From assembly GCA_934162625.1 (NCBI GenBank), contig CAKPJM010000015.1, positions 1-24,913 of the forward strand: a DNA stretch of 24,913 bases. Direction: 5' to 3'. The DNA comes from an uncultured Clostridia bacterium (GTDB lineage: Bacteria > Bacillota > Clostridia > TANB77 > CAG-508). Below are positions 7,221-14,509 of this stretch, in pieces; the first letter of the stretch is position 1; each line of letters opens with the position of its first letter. The notes below the pieces were generated by a model. The model saw only the letters and a program-made list of their open reading frames with translations. It was not told the DNA's origin and searched no databases. A program made the translations under genes and the position numbers.

Positions 7221-8318
7221 TCATTTATTTTTTTGGTTTTTATGTTCTTCTATAAAATTATTTTTTACAACTTTCAACAATTCAGTTAATGTTGCAAAAA
7301 TCATTTTTCTATTTTCTTCATCAACTTGCCTATACGATTTAAACAATGTTCCAGCATTTGAAAACCATTGTTTTTTCAATTCTGATACTGTTTCTACATT
7401 AGTCGAGTTTATTATTTCAAATATTATATCTATAACTTGTTCTCTTTGCTTTGCATCTACTTGTTTAAGCCAGTCTTTTATAGATTTATCTATAAAATCA
7501 CTTCCACTAGTAACTTCTTTCAAATATATAAATTTATTTCCTAAAACCTGCCAAGTATATAAATCATGTTGCATAAAACCTTTTTCTATGCTTTCTACTA
7601 TTGTATATTTCTCTTCATGGTTTAAAAGTCTTCCAAAAACAGATTCTTGAGGTATATATGTATTTACTTTTTTTATTATGCCTTTGTATTCTTCTGTTTG
7701 TATTATGTCGTCTCCAAAGCCCGGTCCATCGTTATTATAAATATTTATAATTCTATCTTTTACATCGCTTTCAGCAAATATCGATGCATATATAGCAAAG
7801 TTTCCTCCTTTAGAATGCCCTCCTACTCTTATTTTATTAGGATATTTATTAGCTATTTCTTCCAGATATTTCTTAGATTCCAGTTGTCCTGCTACATGGC
7901 TTTTAAAGCTCATATTTAAGTCTTCTTTCCATCCTACAACAGTATTATCTGTTCCTCTATAAGAAACATATAGAGTATCATCTGGCATTATTATCGTTAC
8001 TGCCGAGAATTGTTCTTCTTTTTCTGGTTTCACTTTATTAATATACTTTGTTACTTTCATTTCTCCAAATCTTTTAGATTCTCCCATTACTGGAAACAAG
8101 TCTACATCATTAGGCCATAAGATTTTCATCTTAGAAATATCCGTATTTTTAAATCTTTCACTTAATTCTTTTATACTCACTGTTTCATCTTTTTTTATTA
8201 AATTATCTAATGGAAAATATGAAAATCTTGATAATATTAAATTATCTATTTCATTAAATTCATCTTGTAATAGATTTAAGTCACCTCTCCATTTTATATA
8301 ATCAATTACATTTGCCAT
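7221..8318 (-). CDS. DUF2974 (Mbeg1-like) alpha/beta hydrolase
   Basis: A 365-aa protein with the lipase nucleophile elbow GGHSKGGNFA (about residues 168-177), preceded by YVSYRGTDNTVVGWKEDLNMS, a lipase-3-like stretch, and followed by NNDGPGF, where the acid residue is expected. These features define the DUF2974 family found widely in Firmicutes; its substrate is unknown to me. There is no signal peptide or membrane segment, so it is probably cytoplasmic. The ribosome site aaagga lies 7 bases before ATG. It starts 13 bases after the methyltransferase gene and belongs to that run. Confidence 0.85.
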   Translation of the reverse strand: MANVIDYIKWRGDLNLLQDEFNEIDNLILSRFSYFPLDNLIKKDETVSIKELSERFKNTDISKMKILWPNDVDLFPVMGESKRFGEMKVTKYINKVKPEKEEQFSAVTIIMPDDTLYVSYRGTDNTVVGWKEDLNMSFKSHVAGQLESKKYLEEIANKYPNKIRVGGHSKGGNFAIYASIFAESDVKDRIINIYNNDGPGFGDDIIQTEEYKGIIKKVNTYIPQESVFGRLLNHEEKYTIVESIEKGFMQHDLYTWQVLGNKFIYLKEVTSGSDFIDKSIKDWLKQVDAKQREQVIDIIFEIINSTNVETVSELKKQWFSNAGTLFKSYRQVDEENRKMIFATLTELLKVVKNNFIEEHKNQKNK

Positions 8319-8331
8319 AAAAACATCCTTT

Positions 8332-9240
8332 CTATTTGATTTTTTCTAATTTTGCTACGAAGAATCCTTCATACATTTCACTTGGGCAAACACACATTGT
8401 TCCTTCTATAGTCACTGGAAGCTCTGGAATGCCTTTAAAAATCTCTTTATCAATTGGTACTAGTTTCATTTCTCCATTTTTCAAAATTTCTTTTATAATA
8501 TTTTCATTTTCTTCTTTTAAAATTGAGCAAGTTGAGTAAACCAAAACTCCTCCTAGTTTTAAAATTTTGCTGGCTTTTTTAATTAATTCTTTTTGAGTTT
8601 TAATAGATCTTTCTATTAATTCTTTTGTAAATAGCTCACATTGTTTTTTATTATTTATACTTATAGTTCCACTTCCACTGCAAGGCGCATCTAACAAAAT
8701 TTTGTCAAATGAAAAAAAATTATCCAATTTTCTAGAATCTTTTAGCATTACACTAACTCTTGTAGCTCCTTGTTTATCTAAATTATATTTAAGCCTTTCT
8801 GCTCTTATTTTATTTTTTTCACACGCAGTTATCATTGCTTTATTATCTGATAAACTAGCCATTTGTGTAGTTTTTCCTCCTGGTGCAGCTGCCATATCTA
8901 ATATGTTTTCTTTTTCTTTTGGATTTAATATTATTGGTGGAAGCATTGATGATAAACTTTGTAAATATATTTTCCCTTCTTTATAAATATCTATTTCTTT
9001 AATTGTATCTGCACTTTCATTTCTTATAATAAAAGTTTCTTTATTCCACTGACTTTTCTCATATTTTATTTTAAGCTTAATTAAAGTATTTTCTACCTCT
9101 TCTGCATTTGTTTTTAATGTATTCGCTCTAAATGTAGTAACTCGTTTTAACTTATATCCCTCTACTATTTGATTTGTTAACTCGCTTCCATATTCTTTTA
9201 TTAGCATTTCACTTAAAAATTCAGGAATTGCTTCATTCAT
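8332..9240 (-). CDS. RsmB/NOP-family RNA (cytosine-5) methyltransferase
   Basis: A 302-aa SAM-dependent enzyme that methylates C5 of cytosine in rRNA or tRNA. An N-terminal PUA-like or NusB-less lead (about 1-90) is followed by the SAM-binding loop LDMAAAPGGKTTQMA, the motif IV cysteine in DAPCSGSGT and the catalytic cysteine in STCSI, the two cysteines that mark this family. The C-terminal PSEMYEGFFVAKLEK is also typical. It is shorter than RsmF (about 450 aa) because it lacks the C-terminal extension. The target base cannot be named. Its ATG is one base after the TcdA stop, so the two are coupled. Confidence 0.9.
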   Translation of the reverse strand: MNEAIPEFLSEMLIKEYGSELTNQIVEGYKLKRVTTFRANTLKTNAEEVENTLIKLKIKYEKSQWNKETFIIRNESADTIKEIDIYKEGKIYLQSLSSMLPPIILNPKEKENILDMAAAPGGKTTQMASLSDNKAMITACEKNKIRAERLKYNLDKQGATRVSVMLKDSRKLDNFFSFDKILLDAPCSGSGTISINNKKQCELFTKELIERSIKTQKELIKKASKILKLGGVLVYSTCSILKEENENIIKEILKNGEMKLVPIDKEIFKGIPELPVTIEGTMCVCPSEMYEGFFVAKLEKIK

Positions 9241-9241
9241 A

Positions 9242-9952
9242 TTATTTTTCCTCCGCCTTATAATTTATTATATCTTTAATTACTTCTCCTGCTATAATTA
9301 GTCCTGCAACAGATGGAACAAATGATATACTTCCTGGTATTTGTTTAATTACTTCTTCATTTCTTGCTACTTTTATAGGAAGTTCTTTTGAGTAAACAAC
9401 TTTAAGTTTCTTTATTTTTCTTGCTTTTAGTTCTTTTCTCATAACCTTTGCTAATGGGCACACACTTGTTTTGTATATGTCTGAGACTTCAAACTTTGTT
9501 GGGTCTAATTTATTTCCAGTTCCCATACTAGATATAATAGGAATATTCAATTCTTGTGCTCTTTTTACTAGTTCTATTTTAGCAGTTACTGTGTCTATTG
9601 CATCTACTACATATGATATAGTACTGTCTAGTATACCTTCTGTTTCCGGCATAAAAAATTCTTTATAAATTTCTACTTCTGCATTTGGATTTATTTCCAA
9701 GATGCGCTCTTTAGCAACTTCTACTTTTGGCTTTCCAACAGTTTTTCTTGTTGCTATAATTTGCCTATTTAAGTTGCTTAAATCCACATTGTCTTTATCT
9801 ACTAAAATAAAGTTACCTATTCCAGCTCTTGTTAAGGCTTCTACTACAAAAGACCCTACTCCACCTATTCCAAATATTGCTACTTTACTATTTTTTAATT
9901 TTTCTAAGTTTTCTTTTCCTATTAATAACTCTGTTCTTGAAAATTGTTCCAT
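9242..9952 (-). CDS. tcdA: tRNA threonylcarbamoyladenosine dehydratase
   Basis: A 236-aa E1-like enzyme (CsdL/YgdL type) that uses ATP to cyclise t6A37 of ANN-decoding tRNAs to ct6A. Visible are MEQFSRTELLIG at the start, the nucleotide loop AIFGIGGVGSFVVEALTRAG, VDKDNVDLSNLNRQI, then VDAIDTVTAKIEL and the C-terminal PGSISFVPSVAG typical of TcdA rather than ThiF or MoeB. The ribosome site ggag lies 8 bases before ATG, and a near-consensus promoter is at 9984-10012. It heads a run with the RsmB/NOP methyltransferase, so two RNA-modification genes are expressed together. Confidence 0.93.
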   Translation of the reverse strand: MEQFSRTELLIGKENLEKLKNSKVAIFGIGGVGSFVVEALTRAGIGNFILVDKDNVDLSNLNRQIIATRKTVGKPKVEVAKERILEINPNAEVEIYKEFFMPETEGILDSTISYVVDAIDTVTAKIELVKRAQELNIPIISSMGTGNKLDPTKFEVSDIYKTSVCPLAKVMRKELKARKIKKLKVVYSKELPIKVARNEEVIKQIPGSISFVPSVAGLIIAGEVIKDIINYKAEEK

Positions 9953-9983
9953 TCCTTTTTCTCCATTTATTTTATTTTTAATA

Positions 9984-10012
9984 ATTATATTCTATTGTAA
10001 TATTCCAGTCAA
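9984..10012 (-). promoter_or_regulatory. Strong sigma-A type promoter of the tcdA operon
   Basis: On the minus strand TTGACT (10012-10007), a 17-base spacer and TATAAT (9989-9984), close to consensus. Confidence 0.8.
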
Positions 10013-10022
10013 GGAATCAAAT

Positions 10023-10051
10023 TTGATTATTTTATGTAGATATGATATAAT
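10023..10051 (+). promoter_or_regulatory. Promoter of the 110-aa orphan gene
   Basis: TTGATT (10023-10028), a 17-base spacer and TATAAT (10046-10051), about 60 bases before the ATG. The leader contains a small AGTAC...GTACT hairpin just after the -10 box. Confidence 0.7.
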
Positions 10052-10109
10052 ATCTTTAATAGTACACTGTTTGCGTACTAAAATTTTATAAAGAAAGGAT
10101 TGAATTTTG

Positions 10110-10442
10110 ATGAGCACTCAAGATTCAGGTAGCGTCCCCGGCATCATTAAAATCGGCATTCGGTTTCCATTTTCAACAATTATGAAGTGGCATTCTACTT
10201 CTTATTACTACGCTGGCACAGAAGAAACTGGTATTCCTTACTATACTGAAGAGGGACTTCGTCTGACAGACACCCAGCTTGTCGCTTTGAAAAATTTTTT
10301 CAAAAGTGATACCTTTGTTGAAGCTTGTTGTGATTCAACAGGCATGGTTGCCATCCTTATATGTGAAGCACATGATGACCAAAACGCTTATCAGGCTTTG
10401 ACAATAAGCAGGGGCAATCAAGTTTTTTTGAAAGTCGTATGA
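10110..10442 (+). CDS. 110-aa orphan protein of unknown function, foreign codon use
   Basis: I do not recognise this protein. It has its own promoter and terminator and a ribosome site (aaagga, 10 bases before ATG at 10110; TTG at 10107 is also possible). It is probably a globular cytoplasmic protein: a hydrophobic opening strand (GIIKIGIRFPF), an aromatic stretch (KWHSTSYYYAG), a helix with TDTQLVALKNFFKS, then MVAILICEA. There is no signal peptide or membrane segment. Third positions are much richer in C and G than in the neighbours (GTC CCC GGC ATC, CTG, CAG, ACC), pointing to recent transfer. It contains the only in-frame CGG in the window that does not coincide with a frame break (codon 18 from ATG, 10161-10163), followed by T, not A. 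Confidence 0.7.
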   Translation: MSTQDSGSVPGIIKIGIRFPFSTIMKWHSTSYYYAGTEETGIPYYTEEGLRLTDTQLVALKNFFKSDTFVEACCDSTGMVAILICEAHDDQNAYQALTISRGNQVFLKVV

Positions 10443-10466
10443 CTTAAATCTACGATTATCAAAGAT

Positions 10467-10500
10467 TCAAAAACTCTCAGCCGAGAGTTTTTGATTTTTT
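10467..10500 (+). terminator. Rho-independent terminator of the orphan gene
   Basis: TCAAAAACTCTC (10467-10478) pairs perfectly with GAGAGTTTTTGA (10483-10494) around AGCC, followed by six T. It is a textbook form placed 25 bases after the stop codon. Confidence 0.92.
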
Positions 10501-10630
10501 ATATAGTAGGAAATTTCTCATTTCCTACTATATAAAAATGCTACAATCGCTATTGCCTTTGAGATTTCCTCATTTTATTCGGAAACTCAAATCGGCGAGA
10601 GCAAAGGGCGACTAAAGTCGCTTTGTTCTA
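10501..10630. repeat. 130-bp structured repeat, copy 2
   Basis: Exact copy of 6211-6340 in the same orientation, starting directly after the T-run of a terminator. In copy 1 the element also abuts the 3' end of a gene (ZIP, six to seven bases past its stop codon). The same three hairpins are present. Confidence 0.9.
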
Positions 10631-10704
10631 TACTAGGAAATTTCTCATTTCATTCAGAAACTCAAATCAGCAAGAACAAAGAGTGACTTAAGCCACTTTG
10701 TTCT
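10631..10704. repeat. Decayed tandem partial copy of the 130-bp repeat
   Basis: TACTAGGAAATTTCTCATTT resembles the first hairpin, then CAGAAACTCAAATCAG and CAAAGAGTGACTTAAGCCAC resemble the second and third. Changes such as GAC/GTC to GAC-TTAAG-CCAC leave a weaker hairpin. The middle section (ATGCTACAATCGC) is missing. Confidence 0.7.
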
Positions 10705-10727
10705 GGTGTTTCAAAGTTCAGTAAATC

Positions 10728-10756
10728 TTGATTGTTTTCCACATAAGTGTTACAAT
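10728..10756 (+). promoter_or_regulatory. Promoter of pncB
   Basis: TTGATT (10728-10733), a 17-base spacer and TACAAT (10751-10756), about 40 bases before the ATG at 10795. Confidence 0.7.
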
Positions 10757-10794
10757 TATTTTGATTTATAAAAAAATATTTAAGGGGTGTAATT

Positions 10795-12228
10795 ATGGAT
10801 AGTAGAAAATTAGAATTAGTTACAGATTTTTATGAGCTTACAATGTCTAATTGTTATTTTACCAAAAGCATACAAGATACAATTGCATATTTTGATGTGT
10901 TTTTTAGGAAGATACCAGATGAAGGCGGTTATGTTATATTTGCTGGTTTAGAGCAAGTTATTGATTATGTTAAAAATTTAAAATTTGATGAAGATGATAT
11001 TTCATATTTAAAAGGTTTAAATAAATTTTCTGATGAATTTTTAAACTATCTTAAGAGTTTTATATTCACAGGAACTATTTGGGCTGTACCAGAAGGAACT
11101 GTAGTATTTCCTAACGAACCATTAATTACTGTTAAAGCTCCAATTATAGAAGCTCAAATTTTAGAAACAGCTTTACTTTGTTTAATTAACCATCAATCTT
11201 TAATTGCAACAAAATCTAGTAGAATTGTTCGTGCTGCTAAAGGAAGACCTGTAATGGAATTTGGCGCAAGAAGAGCTCATAGTGTAGATGCTGCTGTATA
11301 TGGTGCGCGTGCCGCTGTAATTGGTGGATGTGTTGGTACTTCTTGTACTCTTACTGCAAAAGAGTTTAATGTTTCAGCGAGTGGCACAATGGCTCATAGT
11401 TTTATACAGGCTTTTGATTCTGAATATGAAGCGTTCAAAGTTTATGCCGAAAACTATCCTGATGATTGTACTCTTCTTATAGATACTTATGATACTTTAA
11501 ATTCCGGTATACAGAATGCTATAAAAGTTTTTAATGAAGTTTTAGTCCCAAATGGATATAGACCAAAGGCTGTAAGATTAGACAGTGGTGATTTATCTTA
11601 CCTTTCTAAAAGGATTAGAAAAATTTTAGATGAAGCGGGATTTGAAGACTGCAAAATATGTGGTACAAATGCATTAGATGAATATATAATAACTTCTATA
11701 TTGGATGAAGGTGCTAAATTAGATTTATTTGGTGTTGGAGAGAATTTAATTACAGCAAAAAGCAATCCTGTTTTTGGAGGAGTTTACAAATTAGTTGCAA
11801 TTGAAAAAGATGGAAAAATTGTTCCTAAAATTAAAATTTCTGATAATACTATAAAAATTACTAACCCTGGTTTTAAAAAGGTTTATAGATTTTATGATAA
11901 TAATACAAATAAAGCTCTAGCTGATGTAATAACATTTAATGATGAAGTTATTTCATCTGACTCGTATACAATATTCGACCCTGCAAATCCTTGGAAGAAA
12001 AAAACATTAAAAAATTACACCGTAAAGCCTATTCAAGAACTTATATTTGATAATGGAAAATTAGTTTATACTTCACCTAACTTAAAGGAGATTTCTGAAA
12101 ATGCAAAAAAAGAATTAGATACTTTATGGAGCGAAGTAAAACGTATGAAAAATCCTCATAAATACTATGTAGATTTATCTCAAAAATTATGGGATTTAAA
12201 AAATAAATTATTAGAAGATAAAAAGTAA
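10795..12228 (+). CDS. pncB: Nicotinate phosphoribosyltransferase
   Basis: A 477-aa enzyme of normal length that joins nicotinate to PRPP, with ATP hydrolysis, to give nicotinate mononucleotide in NAD salvage. Visible are LVTDFYELTMSNCYF at the start, FGARRAHSVDAAVYGARAA, the loop GTMAHSFIQAFDSE with the phosphorylatable His, RLDSGDLSYLSKRIR, and GVGENLITAKSNPVFGGVYK. The ribosome site aaggggtg lies 5 bases before ATG. It converges on the nicotinamidase-like gene, which makes its substrate. Arginine codons here include AGA, AGG and CGT (for example in IVRAAKGRP and GARAAV) but no CGG, so CGT is clearly assigned. Confidence 0.96.
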   Translation: MDSRKLELVTDFYELTMSNCYFTKSIQDTIAYFDVFFRKIPDEGGYVIFAGLEQVIDYVKNLKFDEDDISYLKGLNKFSDEFLNYLKSFIFTGTIWAVPEGTVVFPNEPLITVKAPIIEAQILETALLCLINHQSLIATKSSRIVRAAKGRPVMEFGARRAHSVDAAVYGARAAVIGGCVGTSCTLTAKEFNVSASGTMAHSFIQAFDSEYEAFKVYAENYPDDCTLLIDTYDTLNSGIQNAIKVFNEVLVPNGYRPKAVRLDSGDLSYLSKRIRKILDEAGFEDCKICGTNALDEYIITSILDEGAKLDLFGVGENLITAKSNPVFGGVYKLVAIEKDGKIVPKIKISDNTIKITNPGFKKVYRFYDNNTNKALADVITFNDEVISSDSYTIFDPANPWKKKTLKNYTVKPIQELIFDNGKLVYTSPNLKEISENAKKELDTLWSEVKRMKNPHKYYVDLSQKLWDLKNKLLEDKK

Positions 12229-12263
12229 TTTGCTTTCTTAGCAAATTACTTTTTATCTTCTAA
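12211..12263. terminator. Bidirectional terminator shared by pncB and the nicotinamidase gene
   Basis: The arms 12211-12234 and 12240-12263 are a perfect 24-bp inverted repeat around TTCTT. The left arm includes the last six codons region and stop of pncB (AAA AAG TAA), so the coding end doubles as terminator stem. A and T tracts on both sides suit both directions. Confidence 0.85.
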
Positions 12264-12266
12264 AAG

Positions 12267-12830
12267 TTAGGCTTCCTTAATTATTTTTATTCCATTTTGT
12301 TCCATTATTTTAAATGCTATTTCATTATATTCTTTCCTGTTGTGATTTGGTGCATCATAAGTTTCAACTGCATCCTTATATATTACAACTTCCATATTTA
12401 AGTCATTTTCGTTTATATAATTTTTTAATGGTATAGCAAAATTCATTACACATAAGTCTGTACAGCAACCACACAAGGCTATTTCTTTTATATTGCTTTC
12501 ATTATTTTTGATATAGTTATAAAAATCTTTTGTTAAAAATCCAGATGTTGAATTTTTTCTAATTACTTTCATATTGTTTTCATAAGGTTTTAATTCTTCT
12601 ATAAGTTCAGCCTCTTCAGTTCCTAAGATACAATGTTTTGGAAAATTCTCAAACTCTTTAGAATTTTCGTTATGTCCTTCTTGGATACTTATTATATCAT
12701 TTTCTTCTTGGACATATTTTTTAATTAGATTTATAATATTTGGTGTTATATTATTTATTCCTTTATCTGCAAGAGCTCCTTCTTTTACAAATCCATTTAC
12801 CATGTCTATTACTAATAAAAGCTTTTTCAT
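12267..12830 (-). CDS. Isochorismatase-family cysteine hydrolase, probable nicotinamidase
   Basis: A 187-aa protein with the family fold and catalytic triad: Asp9 in LLVIDMVNGF, a Lys in KVIRKNSTSGF, and the cysteine in ALCGCCTDLCVMN. NFPKHCILGTEEAEL matches the substrate and metal region, though the usual DxH metal pair is altered (EGHNE), so metal use may differ. Nicotinamidase activity, giving nicotinate for the convergent pncB next door, fits the context but other amides are possible. The ribosome site aaggag is 9 bases before ATG. It starts 16 bases after galE and is the end of that operon. Confidence 0.85.
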   Translation of the reverse strand: MKKLLLVIDMVNGFVKEGALADKGINNITPNIINLIKKYVQEENDIISIQEGHNENSKEFENFPKHCILGTEEAELIEELKPYENNMKVIRKNSTSGFLTKDFYNYIKNNESNIKEIALCGCCTDLCVMNFAIPLKNYINENDLNMEVVIYKDAVETYDAPNHNRKEYNEIAFKIMEQNGIKIIKEA

Positions 12831-12846
12831 ATTAAAAGTCTCCTTT

Positions 12847-13848
12847 TTATTTATTTGAAACTATAAAATTCCAACTGTCTTTACACATATCTTCTATTCC
12901 TTTTTCTGCAACCCATCCTAATTCTTTTTTTGCTTTTGAAGGGTCAGCATAACATGTAGCTATATCTCCAGCTCTTCTTCCAACAATTTTATACTTAACT
13001 TCAACATTATTTACCTTTTGGAATGTATTTACTAAATCTAGTACAGAATATCCATGTCCTGTTCCTAAATTATATATTTTTACTCCTGCTTCTTCTCTAA
13101 TTTTTGCAAGTGCTTTTAAATGTCCTTTTGCTAGGTCTACCACATGGATATAATCTCTAACTCCTGTTCCATCTTTTGTTGGATAGTCATTTCCAAATAC
13201 ACTTAATATTTCTAGTTTTCCACTTGCTACTCCTGTTATATATGGCATAAGGTTATTTGGTATGTCATTAGGATCTTCTCCAATTAGTCCACTTTCATGT
13301 GCGCCTATTGGGTTAAAATATCTAAGTAATGCTATACTAAATTCATTATCTGCAACATAAACATCTTGTAAGATTCTTTCTATAAATAGTTTTGTTGTTC
13401 CATAAGGATTTGTTGTTCCTCCTGTTTTACACTCTTCTGTTATAGGTATTATTTCTGGATCTCCATATACAGTTGCTGATGAACTAAACACTATTCTTTT
13501 ACAGTTATATTTTTTCATTAATTTTAGTAATACTAAAGTTCCTGTTATATTATTATGATAATATTCTATTGGTTTTACGACAGATTCCCCTACCGCTTTT
13601 AGTCCTGCAAAATGTATTACAGATTCTATATTGTTTTCTTTAAATACTTTTTCTAGATTTTCTTCATCTAATATATCAACTTCATAGAATTTAAAGTTTT
13701 TTCCTGTAATTTTTTTTATTTTCTCTAAAACTTCTGGTTTACTATTTACAAAGTTATCTACTATAACTATATCTTCTCCTGTTTCTAACAATTCTACAAC
13801 TGTGTGACTTCCTATATAGCCAGCTCCTCCTGTAACTAATATTGCCAT
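12847..13848 (-). CDS. galE: UDP-glucose 4-epimerase
   Basis: A 333-aa extended short-chain dehydrogenase that interconverts UDP-glucose and UDP-galactose. It shows the NAD loop TGGAGYIGSHTVVELL, VIHFAGLKAVGES, the Ser in FSSSATVYGDP, the catalytic YGTTK, RYFNPIGAH, and GVRDYIHVVDLAKGH, all in order for GalE. The ribosome site gggagg is 8 bases before ATG. Its UDP-galactose product could feed the mutase-like flavoprotein upstream (21056-22616), which would make UDP-galactofuranose; that link is inference from context. Confidence 0.95.
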   Translation of the reverse strand: MAILVTGGAGYIGSHTVVELLETGEDIVIVDNFVNSKPEVLEKIKKITGKNFKFYEVDILDEENLEKVFKENNIESVIHFAGLKAVGESVVKPIEYYHNNITGTLVLLKLMKKYNCKRIVFSSSATVYGDPEIIPITEECKTGGTTNPYGTTKLFIERILQDVYVADNEFSIALLRYFNPIGAHESGLIGEDPNDIPNNLMPYITGVASGKLEILSVFGNDYPTKDGTGVRDYIHVVDLAKGHLKALAKIREEAGVKIYNLGTGHGYSVLDLVNTFQKVNNVEVKYKIVGRRAGDIATCYADPSKAKKELGWVAEKGIEDMCKDSWNFIVSNK

Positions 13849-13896
13849 ATTTCATTCCTCCCTTGTAATTTTGCTTTTCATTATATATCAAAATAA

Positions 13897-14460
13897 TTAA
13901 TTATACAATCCTTTATATATTTCATAATCCCTTAAAATTTTTCTCACATAGTTATTTGTTTCTTTGTATGGTACATTTTCTATATCTGTTCCATCTTCTT
14001 TTATTGTTCCGTTCTTTATCCAGCTATCTACATTCCCCATTCCTGCATTATATGCAATTATTGCTAAGGGATAGTTGTTATTATAATGGTTTAATAAATA
14101 TGTAAAATATTTTAATCCTATTTTTATATTTATTTCTGGTTTAAACAATTCTTCTTCTGTAACTTCAAAGTCCATTTTGTTTGCTGTTTCAAGTGCAGTA
14201 GTTTCCATTATTTGCATTAGCCCTATTGCATTACTTGACGATTTTGCATTTTCATCAAAATTGCTTTCTGCCTTTATTATTGCATAAACCATATATTTAT
14301 CCATATTATATTCTTCCGCATATTTTACTACATATTCACTATACTTTAGTGGATATAGCTTTTTCATTATAATGTCATCTATTTTTATAACTTTAAATAA
14401 AATAAAGATTATAGATGCTAATATTAATAATGTTATTAAAAATTTTAATAATCTTTTCAA
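13897..14460 (-). CDS. Lytic transglycosylase (SLT domain), membrane anchored
   Basis: A 187-aa murein lyase. An N-terminal anchor (about residues 6-24) places the catalytic domain outside. SLT motifs are AIIKAESNFDENAKSSSNAIG with the catalytic Glu, GLMQIMETTA, the NIKIGLKYFTYLL helix, and YPLAIIAYNAGMGNVDSW. The best start is TTG at 14460, with aaaggag six bases upstream. It cleaves glycan strands to form 1,6-anhydro-muramic ends; the small size matches the single-domain Slt proteins of Firmicutes. It lies 49 bases after polA. Confidence 0.92.
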   Translation of the reverse strand: MKRLLKFLITLLILASIIFILFKVIKIDDIIMKKLYPLKYSEYVVKYAEEYNMDKYMVYAIIKAESNFDENAKSSSNAIGLMQIMETTALETANKMDFEVTEEELFKPEINIKIGLKYFTYLLNHYNNNYPLAIIAYNAGMGNVDSWIKNGTIKEDGTDIENVPYKETNNYVRKILRDYEIYKGLYN

Positions 14461-14509
14461 TTTTTTCTCCTTTTGTTTTTAATTGATGTGGGAGGTGTGA
14501 TTCCAAATC

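Larger units (their letters stand above)
10443..10794. other. 352-base intergenic region: terminator, 130-bp repeat, degenerate copy, pncB promoter
   Basis: No coding region is seen. In order it holds the orphan gene's terminator (10467-10500), the exact 130-bp repeat (10501-10630), a decayed second unit (10631-10704) and the pncB promoter (10728-10756). Confidence 0.85.
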
